DNA of 64,000 bases, from NCBI RefSeq assembly GCF_017876155.1, contig NZ_JAGINP010000013.1:158213-222212 (forward strand), read 5' to 3'. Numbering within the stretch: the first letter of the stretch is position 1; every line of letters starts with the position of its first letter. A program made the translations under genes and the position numbers. This DNA is from Azospirillum rugosum (GTDB taxonomy: Bacteria > Pseudomonadota > Alphaproteobacteria > Azospirillales > Azospirillaceae). Positions 48,508 to 61,282 of this stretch are shown here, one piece after another. The notes beneath the pieces were generated by a model. It was not told the DNA's origin. It searched no databases and saw only the letters and a program-made list of their open reading frames with translations.

Positions 48508-49326
48508 TCAGGTGATGACAGCCATCTTGTAGGGCTTGCTGGTGGACGAGCCGGACGTGGCGCTTTTCGACGCGTCCTGGGCCGCCCAGTCGCGCAGCCG
48601 GCTTTCGCGCTCCCGCAGGATCTTGTCGATCGGCCGTTCCTCGGTGGTGTCCGTGGCGTCCTTGGCGATCTTCGGCAGGAAGTTCATCTGGTAGGGCACC
48701 TCGCCCGCCACGTTCTTCGGCGGGACGACCACCAGCTCGTACTGGCCCGGCGTGATCTTGAAGCTGGGCTTCTTCAGCATGTCCTGGCCCATCTTCGTCG
48801 GGTCCATGGTGTCGCCCGACGCGGCCACCTTGCCGTCCTTGCCCACGATGGCCCAGCGCGTGTAGGGCAGGGACATGTTGGCGACGAACTCCCCGCCCTG
48901 GACGACGTTCAGCGTGTGCTTCTGCACGCCGGGGTCGTTGCCGGCCACCTGGCGGGCCGTGCCCTTCATGGATCCGCCCGATGCCAGCATCATGATGTTC
49001 TGGCGCTCGGTCACCTCCAGCGTGTATTCGCGGTTGTTCACGCCCCGCGTCGCCTGGGAGATGATCGCCGTGTAGGTGCCGGGCCCGAGCTTGGCGTTGG
49101 CCGACGCCGATTCGTTCTTCGCCTTGGCTTCCGCGACGACCTTGTTGTTCTGGTCGACGATCTTGATGTTGGTGTTGATGTCGTTGATCTTGAAGTTGAA
49201 CTCACCCGACTTGGACACCGTGAACTGCCGGTAGTCCGTCGACGCGCCGTTGGGTCCCAATTCGTTGGTGATGCCGCGGAACTGGAACCAGTTCATCGTC
49301 GAGGCATTCGGAACCGTGACGCCCAT
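48508..49326 (-). CDS. Beta-rich protein with two PPC-like domains, function unknown
   Basis: 272 residues. Two similar halves: residues ~25-110 (GEFNFKINDINTNIKIVDQN, KLGPGTYTAIISQA, YTLEV) and ~125-225 (GGEFVANMSLPYTRWAIVG, ITPGQYELVVVPP), each resembling the bacterial pre-peptidase C-terminal (PPC) beta-sandwich. The C-terminal ~45 residues are charged then Ser/Thr-rich. There is no signal peptide or Cys, so it is cytoplasmic or exported by a C-terminal signal. ATG 49326 has GGGAG. Lower GC and higher Asn/Lys than neighbours suggest a different history. Confidence 0.65.
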   Translation of the reverse strand: MGVTVPNASTMNWFQFRGITNELGPNGASTDYRQFTVSKSGEFNFKINDINTNIKIVDQNNKVVAEAKAKNESASANAKLGPGTYTAIISQATRGVNNREYTLEVTERQNIMMLASGGSMKGTARQVAGNDPGVQKHTLNVVQGGEFVANMSLPYTRWAIVGKDGKVAASGDTMDPTKMGQDMLKKPSFKITPGQYELVVVPPKNVAGEVPYQMNFLPKIAKDATDTTEERPIDKILRERESRLRDWAAQDASKSATSGSSTSKPYKMAVIT

Positions 49327-49756
49327 GGTGGTCACTCCCAATCAAGCGGAGCCGGTAAGGCCGTGGGCCGGCTTTGCTGTGGGCTCCAGATTACTAAAAT
49401 TCGATCGACCTGTCAAAATTCGGCCCGGAAAGCCGGACCGGACAGCGACCCGCACATTCTACAGCAGGGTGCGCGGCCTTGCAATCTTCGCCGTCCGGTT
49501 GCGTGCCGTGCGACGGAATGAAACGCTGTGAAACACGAAACGCGGTGATGTCGCACGGATCGCTCCTTCCGCCCTCGCCCGAATAAGGAATTTGATCCTA
49601 TCGGGTGGCGAAAGGAAAAGCAATCGGCGGGATCAAACCACAGAGACACGGAGACACAGAGAAACCAATCTCTCCGTGTCTCCGTGTCTCTGTGGTGAAT
49701 TGCCCGGCGGCCCGGCGGCCCGGCGGCGCTGGTCCGCCGGGCCGCATGACTCCGCC
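49327..49756. other. 430 bp intergenic region with a dispersed hairpin
   Basis: Contains the inverted repeat 49637-49696, a relative of 30341-30401, about 60 bp past the cysK stop and possibly its terminator. Nothing else coding is supported. Confidence 0.55.
49637..49696. repeat. Second copy of the CACAGAGACACGGAGAC palindrome
   Basis: Arm 49637-49662 and its near-complement ending at 49696; 21 bases of the outer arm match exactly and the inner part is shifted by a small duplication (CTCCGTGT twice). Same sequence family as 30341-30401. Confidence 0.75.
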
Positions 49757-50716
<960 letters not shown>

Positions 50717-50810
50717 GGTTCCGCTCCTCCAATATGTGGTTTATCGCCCGTTTTCACATTCTGGGATGATTTTAACCGCTTTCCTTGTGGGATTAAACGG
50801 TCGTGTTCGC

Positions 50811-51266
50811 TCAGATGGTGAAATCGATGCGGTCTTCCGTTTCGCTTTCCACCCCGGCGGAGCGGGCGCGCAGGCAGAGGTCCTCGATGGTGACGTCCTC
50901 CAGCTTCTTCATGCACTCCTCCTGCAGCTCGGCCCACAGCGGGCGGACCACCTTGTGGCCGAGGATGGAGCCCGCCGGTTCCTCGATCGGGTCGGTCGCC
51001 GTCTCCATGGAGCGGACCACCTTGACGATCTCGCCCAGCGTGATCCGCCGCCGCTCCCGCGCCAGCCGGTAGCCGCCGCGCGGGCCGCGCACGCCGGCCA
51101 GGATGCCGTCGCGGACGAGCTGCTGGAGCACCTGCTCCAGGTAGCGCTTGGGGATGCCCTGGCGGCGGGTGATCTCGCCGGATTGCACCGGCTCGGTGCC
51201 GGCGTTGTAGGCGATGTCCAGCACCGCCTCGATCGCGAACATCAGCTTCTTGGAGATGCGGAGCAT
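50811..51266 (-). CDS. Rrf2-family regulator lacking the IscR cluster cysteines (CymR-like)
   Basis: 151 residues. Winged HTH with MLRISKKLMFAIEAVLDIAY, SGEITRRQGIPKRYLEQVLQ and the Rrf2 wing GVRGPRGGYRLARE. The three Cys that bind the Fe-S cluster in IscR/NsrR are missing from the expected window; only two Cys occur, later in EECMKKL and EDLCLRA. Located between dut and cysK. The CymR-like absence of a cluster and the neighbour suggest control of cysteine synthesis. ATG overlaps the dut stop (TGATG) with AGGAG upstream. Confidence 0.9.
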   Translation of the reverse strand: MLRISKKLMFAIEAVLDIAYNAGTEPVQSGEITRRQGIPKRYLEQVLQQLVRDGILAGVRGPRGGYRLARERRRITLGEIVKVVRSMETATDPIEEPAGSILGHKVVRPLWAELQEECMKKLEDVTIEDLCLRARSAGVESETEDRIDFTI

Positions 51267-51757
51267 CACAGGGACTCCTGCTTGGACGTGTGCTGGGGCG
51301 CCTCATGGGCGTGCTGTCCCGTGGAGCCGAATCCGCCGGTGCCGCGGGTGCTGTCGGGCAGGGCGGCGGCCTCGCTCCAGACGACCCGCTCGTAGCGGGC
51401 GACGACCAGTTGGGCGATGCGCTGCCCGCGCTCCACCGTGAAGGGCTGGTCGCCGTGGTTGACCAGGATGACGCCGACCTCGCCGCGGTAGTCCGCGTCG
51501 ATGGTGCCGGGGCTGTTCAGCACGGTGACGCCGTTCTTCAGCGCCAGGCCGGAGCGCGGGCGCACCTGCGCCTCGAACCCGTCGGGCAGCGCCAGCGCGA
51601 TGCCGGTGGGGACCAGCGCGCGCCGCCCAGGCTCCAGCACCAGCGGCGCGGCGACCGCGGCGACCAGGTCGAGCCCGGCCGCGTGTTCCGTGGCGTAGGC
51701 GGGAAGCTCCAGCCCCTCGGCGTGGGGAAGGCGGACGACCGGAACCGTGACGCTCAC
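51266..51757 (-). CDS. dut: dUTP diphosphatase
   Basis: 163 residues. Hydrolyses dUTP to dUMP to keep uracil out of DNA. Trimeric dUTPase motifs: AGLDLVAA, RPRSGLALKNGV, TIDADYRGEVGVILVN, GQRIAQLVVARY and the C-terminal RGTGGFGSTG. The GTG at 51757 overlaps the coaBC stop (GTGA). Second gene of coaBC-dut-Rrf2. Confidence 0.96.
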   Translation of the reverse strand: MSVTVPVVRLPHAEGLELPAYATEHAAGLDLVAAVAAPLVLEPGRRALVPTGIALALPDGFEAQVRPRSGLALKNGVTVLNSPGTIDADYRGEVGVILVNHGDQPFTVERGQRIAQLVVARYERVVWSEAAALPDSTRGTGGFGSTGQHAHEAPQHTSKQESL

Positions 51758-53022
51758 GGAACATTCTCCTGTTTGGTTTGGTCTGGGGTGGTTGCGGAAG
51801 GCTGGTTGAAGTGCTGGGCGATGGCCTCGGCCAGGCGGGCGGCCACGGCCTCCTTGCCCATGGTGGGCCAATCCTCGATCCCGCCGTCGCGGATCAGGTG
51901 GACGGTGTTCTCGGACCCGCCGAAGGTGGTGGTGCCGGGCGAGACGTCGTTGGCGACGATCCAGTCGCAGCCCTTGCGGATGCGCTTGGCCGTCGCGTAC
52001 TCCACCACGTTGCCGGTCTCGGCGGCGAAGCCGACGACCAGCGCCGGGCGCTGCGACGTGCTCTGCGACAGGGCGGCCAGGATGTCCGGGTTCTCGGTCA
52101 GGGTCAGGCCGGGCGGTCCGCCGCCGTCCTTCTTCAGCTTGCGATCCGACTCGCCGGCGACGCGCCAGTCGGCCACCGCGGCGGCGCAGACGGCGATGTC
52201 CACCGGCAGGGCGGCCTCGCAGGCGGCCAGCATCTCCCGCGCGGTCTCGATGGGGCGGATGGCGCAGCCCGGCGGATCGGCCAGCCGGGTCGGGCCGGTG
52301 ACCAGAGTCACCTCCGCCCCCAGCCGGTGCAGCGCCGCGGCGATCGCGTGCCCCTGGCGGCCGGAGGAGCGGTTGGCGATGTAGCGCACCGGGTCGATCG
52401 GTTCAAAGGTCGGGCCGCTGGTGACCAGGGCGCGCTTGCCCTTCAGCGGCTTGGGCGCGTCCCGTTCCTCGAAATAGGTGACGATGGCCTGGAGGATCTC
52501 CATCGGCTCCGCCATGCGGCCGAAGCCGTATTCGCCGCAGGCCATGTCGCCCTTGTTCGGGCCGACGCGGCGCACGCCGCGCTCTTCCAGCAGCCGCATG
52601 TTGGCGCGGGTCGCCGGATGTTCCCACATGCGGACGTTCATGGCCGGGGCGACCAGCACCGGCTTGTCGGTCGCCAGCACGACCGTGGCCGCCAGGTCGT
52701 CGGCCATGCCCGCGGCCATGCGGGCCAGCAGGTTGGCGGTGGCCGGGGCGACCAACACAAGGTCGGCGGCGCGCGACAGCTGGATGTGCCCCATCTCCGA
52801 CTCGTCGGTCAGGGACCACAGATCCTGGTAGACCGTGTCCTCGGTCAGCGCCTGCACGGACAGGGGGGTGACGAACTGCGCCCCCGCCTTGGTCAGGACG
52901 GCGCGCACGGTGGCGCCGCGTTCCTTCAGGCGCCGGATCAGCTCCAGGCTCTTGTAGGCCGCGATTCCGCCCGCGATGACGAGCAGGATGCGCTTGCCGG
53001 ACAGCAGGGGGGAATCGGCCAC
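51754..53022 (-). CDS. coaBC: Bifunctional phosphopantothenoylcysteine decarboxylase/synthase
   Basis: 422 residues. Coenzyme A synthesis: CoaB ligates 4'-phosphopantothenate to cysteine and CoaC (FMN) decarboxylates it. CoaC part: VIAGGIAAYKSLELIRRLKE, LVLVAPATANLLARMAAGMA, PAMNVRMWEHP and the active-site Cys in GDMACGEYGFGRM. CoaB part begins near 195 (GPTFEPIDPVRYIANRSSG, VADWR). GTG start at 53022. Essential. First gene of the operon. Confidence 0.96.
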   Translation of the reverse strand: MADSPLLSGKRILLVIAGGIAAYKSLELIRRLKERGATVRAVLTKAGAQFVTPLSVQALTEDTVYQDLWSLTDESEMGHIQLSRAADLVLVAPATANLLARMAAGMADDLAATVVLATDKPVLVAPAMNVRMWEHPATRANMRLLEERGVRRVGPNKGDMACGEYGFGRMAEPMEILQAIVTYFEERDAPKPLKGKRALVTSGPTFEPIDPVRYIANRSSGRQGHAIAAALHRLGAEVTLVTGPTRLADPPGCAIRPIETAREMLAACEAALPVDIAVCAAAVADWRVAGESDRKLKKDGGGPPGLTLTENPDILAALSQSTSQRPALVVGFAAETGNVVEYATAKRIRKGCDWIVANDVSPGTTTFGGSENTVHLIRDGGIEDWPTMGKEAVAARLAEAIAQHFNQPSATTPDQTKQENVP

Positions 53023-53313
53023 GGGGGACTCGCCCTTCCTCGCGATTGATTATGTAGAATTCAGATATTCCATCGCGGCGTCCGGTACAAGCGTCCTTCG
53101 CCGTGGCCTACAGCATCTTTTGTGTGAAATAAGATCCGGCGCCGGCTTGTGAAACCGTGTGGTGCGATATTTCGTTGCGTGCCCCCATTCCGGGTCTTTC
53201 GCCGCGGGCGCGCCATCGCGTAGAGTGCATTTTAAGGATTTGGTGCTACCCACCGCTTCCCGATCCCTTATCGGACGCCGCCACGCCGCCTGTTCATCCG
53301 CATCGATCGGTCC

Positions 53314-54747
53314 ATGACTTCGCGCGCCACGCCAATCCTTCTGGTGGAAGACACCCCGTCGCTGGCCCGCGTCTATGCGGAGTTCCTGAAGAAGGAATCC
53401 GACGGCGTGGTGACGGTGGAAACCGGTGCCGCGGCGCTGGAGCAGCTGGCCGACGGCGTGCCGCGCATCGTGCTGCTGGACCTGCAACTGCCGGACATGC
53501 ACGGGATGGAGGTGCTGAAGCGCATCACCGCCCAGGCGCTGCCCTGCGCGGTGATCATCATCACCGCCCACGGCTCGGTCGGGGTGGCGGTGGAGGCGAT
53601 GCGCTACGGCGCGTACGATTTCCTGGTGAAGCCCTTCTCGGCGGACCGCCTGACCATCACGGTGCGCAACGCCATCGAACGGCTGCGGCTGGCGCAGATC
53701 GTCGAGACCTTCGGCAAGGACCTGGCGCGCAGCCGCTACCACGGCTTCATCGGGTCGTCGCTGTCCATGCAGGCGGTCTACCGCATCATCGACAGCGCCG
53801 CGTCGTCCCGCGCGACGGTCTTCATCACCGGTGAGTCCGGCACCGGCAAGGAGGTCTGCGCCGAGGCCATCCACCGGCAGAGCCCGCGCGCGGAGCGGCC
53901 CTTCGTCGCCATCAACTGCGGGGCGATCCCCAAGGACCTGATGGAAAGCGAGATCTTCGGCCACATGAAGGGGTCCTTCACCGGGGCGCTGGCCGACCGT
54001 GAAGGGGCGGCGGCGCGGGCCGACGGCGGCACCCTGTTCCTGGACGAGATCTGTGAGCTGGCGCCCGACCTGCAGACCAAGCTGCTGCGCTTCATCCAGA
54101 CCGGCACCTTCACGCCCGTCGGCGGCAGCAAGCTGGAGAAGGTGGACCTGCGCATCATCTGCGCGACCAACCGCGACCCCCTGCGCGAGGTGGAGGAGGG
54201 GCGGTTCCGCGAGGATCTCTACTACCGCCTGCACGTCATCCCCATCCACCTGCCGGCGCTGCGCGAGCGCGAGGACGACGTGCTGGAGATCGCCCGCCAT
54301 TTCCTGGCCGACTACGCGCGGGAGGAGGGCAAGGGCTTCAATCGCTTCTCGGCGGAGGCGGAGCAGGCGTTGCGCGCCTATCACTGGCCGGGGAACGTGC
54401 GGCAGGTGCAGAACGTCGTGCGCAACATCGTGGTCCTGCACGACGGCGACACGGTGACCCCGGCCATGCTGCCGGCCCCGCTGGGCGCGCCGCCCGCGAA
54501 CGGCCACGGCGCGGCGCACGCGCACGCTCATTCCCCGCCGGCCCATTCCCCGCCGGCCCAGCCTCCCTTGGCCCAGCCTCCGTCCCCGAAAGCGATCAAG
54601 CCGCTGTGGGAGGTGGAGCGCGACGCCATCGAAGAGGCGGTCGCGGCCTGCGACGGCAACATTCCGCGGGCCGCCGCGCTGCTGGAGATCAGCGCCTCCA
54701 CCATCTACCGCAAGCGCCTCGCCTGGCAGGCCGAAGGCAAGATCTGA
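53314..54747 (+). CDS. Sigma-54-dependent response regulator (NtrC/LuxO-like)
   Basis: 477 residues. Receiver (LLVEDTPSLA, phosphoacceptor in LLDLQLPDMHG, KPFS), AAA+ with Walker A GESGTGKE, GSFTGA in place of GAFTGA and Walker B GGTLFLDEI, then a Fis-type HTH (AALLEISASTIYRKRLAW). A low-complexity linker of His/Pro-rich repeats (HSPPAHSPPAQPPLAQPPSP) joins AAA+ and HTH. It activates sigma-54 promoters after phosphorylation. The partner is likely the convergent hybrid kinase. Upstream 291 bp are non-coding. Confidence 0.92.
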   Translation: MTSRATPILLVEDTPSLARVYAEFLKKESDGVVTVETGAAALEQLADGVPRIVLLDLQLPDMHGMEVLKRITAQALPCAVIIITAHGSVGVAVEAMRYGAYDFLVKPFSADRLTITVRNAIERLRLAQIVETFGKDLARSRYHGFIGSSLSMQAVYRIIDSAASSRATVFITGESGTGKEVCAEAIHRQSPRAERPFVAINCGAIPKDLMESEIFGHMKGSFTGALADREGAAARADGGTLFLDEICELAPDLQTKLLRFIQTGTFTPVGGSKLEKVDLRIICATNRDPLREVEEGRFREDLYYRLHVIPIHLPALREREDDVLEIARHFLADYAREEGKGFNRFSAEAEQALRAYHWPGNVRQVQNVVRNIVVLHDGDTVTPAMLPAPLGAPPANGHGAAHAHAHSPPAHSPPAQPPLAQPPSPKAIKPLWEVERDAIEEAVAACDGNIPRAAALLEISASTIYRKRLAWQAEGKI

Positions 54748-55043
54748 AGCAATCGTTTCGCCTGCGATCCATTTCGCAAGACGATCGAAAGTCTTGCCAC
54801 ACGAAGGGGTGCCGCCATCGGCTTATTTCCGAATGACGGTGCCGATTGCATTGGGCATATGCCCTGAAGCCGCCTTGCCGGTGTGGGCTTTGTGCGGCTA
54901 GCCTCCCCTCGCATCATCTTCGTTCCTTTTGGCCTTCCTTCGCTTTCCAACAATGTCCCGCGGCCGGCCCGTGACTCCATCCTCATGGGCCGGCCGCGGA
55001 CACCGACCAGACGCCCAGATTTCGATGTAGGGGAGTTCGCCTG
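54748..55043. other. 296 bp leader of cspA
   Basis: Non-coding stretch that must hold the cspA promoter and its long 5' untranslated region, as usual for cold-shock genes. No strong hairpin terminator is evident after the response regulator. Confidence 0.45.
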
Positions 55044-55253
55044 ATGACCACCGGCACCGTGAAATGGTTCAACACCACAAAGGGTTATGGTTTCATCGCG
55101 CCGGAGGCCGGCGCCAAGGACGTGTTCGTCCACATCACCGCCGTGCAGCGGTCGGGCCTGCACGCCCTGTCGGAAGGCCAGCGCGTCCAGTTCGAGGTCG
55201 CCCGCGGCAACAACGGCAAGGACGCCGCCGTCAACATCAGCGTCATGGAGTGA
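55044..55253 (+). CDS. cspA: Cold-shock protein
   Basis: 69 residues, a single OB-fold nucleic-acid-binding domain. RNP1 KGYGFIAPE and RNP2 DVFVHITAV are intact; starts MTTGTVKWFNTTKGYGF. Acts as an RNA chaperone. AGGGGAG before the ATG. Only two bases separate its stop from that of the convergent kinase. Confidence 0.96.
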   Translation: MTTGTVKWFNTTKGYGFIAPEAGAKDVFVHITAVQRSGLHALSEGQRVQFEVARGNNGKDAAVNISVME

Positions 55254-55255
55254 CC

Positions 55256-58258
<3,003 letters not shown>

Positions 58259-58292
58259 CGTTCGGGGCTCCGCTCGCGACAACCCCGGAACT

Positions 58293-59276
58293 TTAGGAGC
58301 TTCGGCCCTCCGCGGCAACCGCGCCGGCCCCGCGCAGGCGGCCGAGCGCGCGGCGGCGGCCCAGCACGCCGTGGGTCGGCCCGAACAGGGCGGCCAGCGC
58401 CAGGATCAGGCCGGAGGCCACCGCGATCATGCCCGCGGCGCTCAGCGAATGCTCCCCGCCCAGCAGAAGCGGCCCGAAGGCGGCGGCGCCATAGCCGGCG
58501 ACCGCGGCCAGCACGCCCAGCGCGACGCTGAGGACCAGTTGCACCCCCAGCCGGTCGGTCAGCAGCCGCGCCGCGGCCGGCGGGGCGATCAGCATGGCGA
58601 TGACCAGGATGGAGCCCACCGCCTCGAACGCCGCGATGGCCGTCGCGGCGACCAGAAGCACCACGCCGTAGTGGAACAGCCCCGCCGGAATGCCGAGCGT
58701 GGAGGCCAGCGCCGGGTCGAAGGTGGTGATCGTCAGCTCCTTGCGGAACAGCACGACCAGCGCCACGCACAGGACGAACACCGCGGCGAGCGTCACCACC
58801 TCCCGCGGCATCGCCGCCCAGGCCGCCGGGTCGAGCAGCGATCCCCAGCCGGTGGGGGCGAGCCAGAGGATGGTCTCCAGCTGGCCGTAGAGCACGCAGT
58901 CGGCGTCGAGATCCACGCCGCGCGCCGCCGCCTGCTCGATCATCACCACGCCGGCCGCGAACATCACGGTGAAGACGACCCCCATGGCCGCCCCGGATTC
59001 CAGCCGGCCGAGCCGCCGCACCGCCTCGATCAGCACGCCCGACAGGGCGGCGGCGGCCAGCGCCCCGACCATCATGGGCATCGTCTCCCGCGTGCCGGCG
59101 ATCAGGAAGCCGGCGACGATGCCCGGCAGGACGGCGTGGCTGACCGCGTCGCCCATCATCCCCTGGCGCCGCAGCACCAGGAAATTCCCCACCAGCGCGC
59201 AGGCCGCGCAGGCCAGCACCGCGGCGAGCAGGGCGGGAAAGTCGATCTGCAGGAACTCCTGGGCGCTCAGGGTCAT
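58293..59276 (-). CDS. Metal ABC transporter permease (SitD/ZnuB-type)
   Basis: 327 residues, eight or nine membrane segments, family 3 metal permease: VLRRQGMMGDAVSHAVLPGI, ALASTLGIPAGLFHYGVVLL, VGSILVIAMLIAPPAAARLL. ATG overlaps the preceding permease stop (ATGA). Last gene of the operon. Imports Mn, Zn or Fe with the partner permease. Confidence 0.93.
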   Translation of the reverse strand: MTLSAQEFLQIDFPALLAAVLACAACALVGNFLVLRRQGMMGDAVSHAVLPGIVAGFLIAGTRETMPMMVGALAAAALSGVLIEAVRRLGRLESGAAMGVVFTVMFAAGVVMIEQAAARGVDLDADCVLYGQLETILWLAPTGWGSLLDPAAWAAMPREVVTLAAVFVLCVALVVLFRKELTITTFDPALASTLGIPAGLFHYGVVLLVAATAIAAFEAVGSILVIAMLIAPPAAARLLTDRLGVQLVLSVALGVLAAVAGYGAAAFGPLLLGGEHSLSAAGMIAVASGLILALAALFGPTHGVLGRRRALGRLRGAGAVAAEGRSS

Positions 59277-60463
59277 GGCAGAGCACGCTCCTCCAGCAGC
59301 CGGACCATGTCGCCCGGCAGGACCTCGTCGATCGGATCCACGCCCCAGTTGGCGTGGGCCGGCACCAGCGCCGGGTAGTCGGCCAGGAAACGGTCCCACA
59401 GGCGCCGGTTCCGCTCGGCGGCCTTTGCTGCGACCTCACCCCGCGGGGTCAGGCGTCCGTCCCGGAGAAACCCGCGGGCTCCCAGCCACCACGCCAGCGG
59501 CCCGTCCACCGGGCGGCCGGCGAGCAGGCCGGCCAGCGCGCGGCGCTCCGCGAAGGACAGGCGCAGCCGGCCGTTGCGCAGGCCCACCGCGAGCAGGCCG
59601 CGCGCCGGGGCGAACAGGAAGCTGACCAGGAAGATGGCCCCGGCGACCAGCACGATGACCGCGCCGGCCGGCAGCTTGGGCAACAGCGCCGACAGGGTGG
59701 CGCCCAGCCAGCCGGACAGGGCGCCGATCGCCGCCGCGGCGATGGTCAGCACGGACAGCCGGTCGGTCCAGAAGCGCGCGGCGGCCGGCGGGATGATCAG
59801 CAGGGCGACCACCAGGATCAGCCCGACCGTCTGCAAGCCGATCACCGTCACCAGCGTCGCCAGCCCCATGAGCGCAAGGTCCAGCCGCGCCACCGGCCAG
59901 CCCTGCACGGCGGCGAAGCCGGGGTCGAAGGCCAGCGCCCGCAGCTCCTTGAACAGCAGGGCGACCGTGGCGGCGGCCCCGGCGGCGAGCAGGCCGATGG
60001 CGATGGCCTCCCCCTGCGCCATGGCCGCGGTCTGGCCGAGGATGAAGGTCTTCAGCCCGGCCTGCCCGCCCAGCTCCAGCGTCTGGATCAGGCTGAGCAG
60101 GACGATGCCCAGCCCGAAAAAAACCGACAGCACCGCGCCGATGGCCGAATCCTCGGTCAGGCGGGTCTGGCGGACCAGCCATTGCACGGTCAGCAGCCCC
60201 AGCACGCCGCTCGCCACCGCGCCGGCCAGCAGAAGCGGCAGCGAGCGGCCGGGCAGGCCCAGCGCCGCGCCGATCAGGAAGGCGACGGCGATGCCGGGCA
60301 GCGTGGCGTGGCTCAGCGCATCGCTGACCAGCGCGCGCCGGCGCAGCAGCAGGAAGGTGCCCACCGTGCCGCCGGCCAGCCCCAGCGCCGCCGTGCCGGC
60401 CACCACCACGGCGCTGTTGAAGCCGGCCTGGAAGGTGAGGATGCGGATGGCTTCATCGATCAT
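59273..60463 (-). CDS. Metal ABC transporter permease with C-terminal DtxR/MntR-like domain
   Basis: 396 residues. Residues ~1-290 are the permease (LLRRRALVSDALSHATLPGI, AVQGWPVARLDLALMGLATL, GLILVVALLIIPPAAARFW). From ~300 it carries a soluble tail with HTH-like LSFAERRALAGLLAGRPVDG, LTPRGEVAAKAAERNRRLWD and a DtxR-dimerisation-like IDEVLPGDMVRLLEE. Metal-ligand positions of DtxR appear changed. Start and stop overlap its neighbours (ATGA both sides). Such permease-repressor fusions are known (YtgCR of Chlamydia). Confidence 0.9.
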   Translation of the reverse strand: MIDEAIRILTFQAGFNSAVVVAGTAALGLAGGTVGTFLLLRRRALVSDALSHATLPGIAVAFLIGAALGLPGRSLPLLLAGAVASGVLGLLTVQWLVRQTRLTEDSAIGAVLSVFFGLGIVLLSLIQTLELGGQAGLKTFILGQTAAMAQGEAIAIGLLAAGAAATVALLFKELRALAFDPGFAAVQGWPVARLDLALMGLATLVTVIGLQTVGLILVVALLIIPPAAARFWTDRLSVLTIAAAAIGALSGWLGATLSALLPKLPAGAVIVLVAGAIFLVSFLFAPARGLLAVGLRNGRLRLSFAERRALAGLLAGRPVDGPLAWWLGARGFLRDGRLTPRGEVAAKAAERNRRLWDRFLADYPALVPAHANWGVDPIDEVLPGDMVRLLEERALP

Positions 60464-61266
60464 GGGGCGGCGGTTTCCCTCACGGGAAGGGGCAGCGGCT
60501 GGCCGCCGTAGGTCCGCCCCAGAAGCTCCGGCGTCAGGGTGCGCGCAACGGGCCCATGGGCCACCACCCGCGTGTTCATCAGCAGGACATGGTCGAAATA
60601 CTCGGCCACCGTCTGCAAATCGTGGTGCACGCAGATGACGGTCCGCCCGGCCGCGTCGAGGTCGCGCAGCACCTGGAGCACCGCGCGCTCCGTCGCCGCG
60701 TCCACCCCGGCGAAGGGCTCGTCCATGAAGTAGAGCTGCGCCTCCTGCGCCAGGGCGCGGGCCAGGAAGACGCGCTGCTGCTGCCCGCCGGACAGCTGGC
60801 CGATCTGGCGCCGGGCGAAGTCGGCCATGCCGACCCGCTCCAGCGCGTGCAGCGCCGCCTCCTTGTGGGCGCGGGACACCGGGCGGAACCAGCCGATCTT
60901 GCCGTAGCGGCCCATGGCGACGACGTCGAGCGCGGAGACGGGGAAGTCCCAGTCCACGCTTTCCCGCTGCGGGACATAGCCGATCAGGCGGCGCTGCTTG
61001 GCGACGGGTTGGCCGAAGACCTCCACCGTGCCGGACACGCGGGGCACCAGCCCCAGGCAGGCCTTGATCAGGGTGGACTTGCCGGCGCCGTTGGGGCCGA
61101 CCACGGCGATCAGCCCGCCGTTGGGCGCGGTGTAGTCCACGTTCCACAGCACCGGCTTGCGGTGGTAGGCGACGGTCAGGTCGCGCACGGAAAGCGGGGC
61201 CGGGCCTATGGGCGAGGCCTCCTCGGGGAGGGTGTGGCTGCCGGGGGTGCGCCAGAGATACTGCAT
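60460..61266 (-). CDS. Metal ABC transporter ATP-binding protein
   Basis: 268 residues. Complete ABC ATPase: Walker A GPNGAGKST, signature LSGGQQQRVFLARAL, Walker B LYFMDEPFAGVD, His switch HHDL. ATG at 61266. Overlaps the permease by four bases. Energises manganese/zinc/iron uptake; 16 bp downstream of the binding protein gene. Confidence 0.95.
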   Translation of the reverse strand: MQYLWRTPGSHTLPEEASPIGPAPLSVRDLTVAYHRKPVLWNVDYTAPNGGLIAVVGPNGAGKSTLIKACLGLVPRVSGTVEVFGQPVAKQRRLIGYVPQRESVDWDFPVSALDVVAMGRYGKIGWFRPVSRAHKEAALHALERVGMADFARRQIGQLSGGQQQRVFLARALAQEAQLYFMDEPFAGVDAATERAVLQVLRDLDAAGRTVICVHHDLQTVAEYFDHVLLMNTRVVAHGPVARTLTPELLGRTYGGQPLPLPVRETAAP

Positions 61267-61282
61267 GGTGCCGGGTCTCCGT

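Noticed and set aside
53240..53275. GG/GC pair resembling a sigma-54 promoter before the response regulator
   Set aside because: The distance between GG and GC is 11 rather than 10, and the surrounding consensus is missing.
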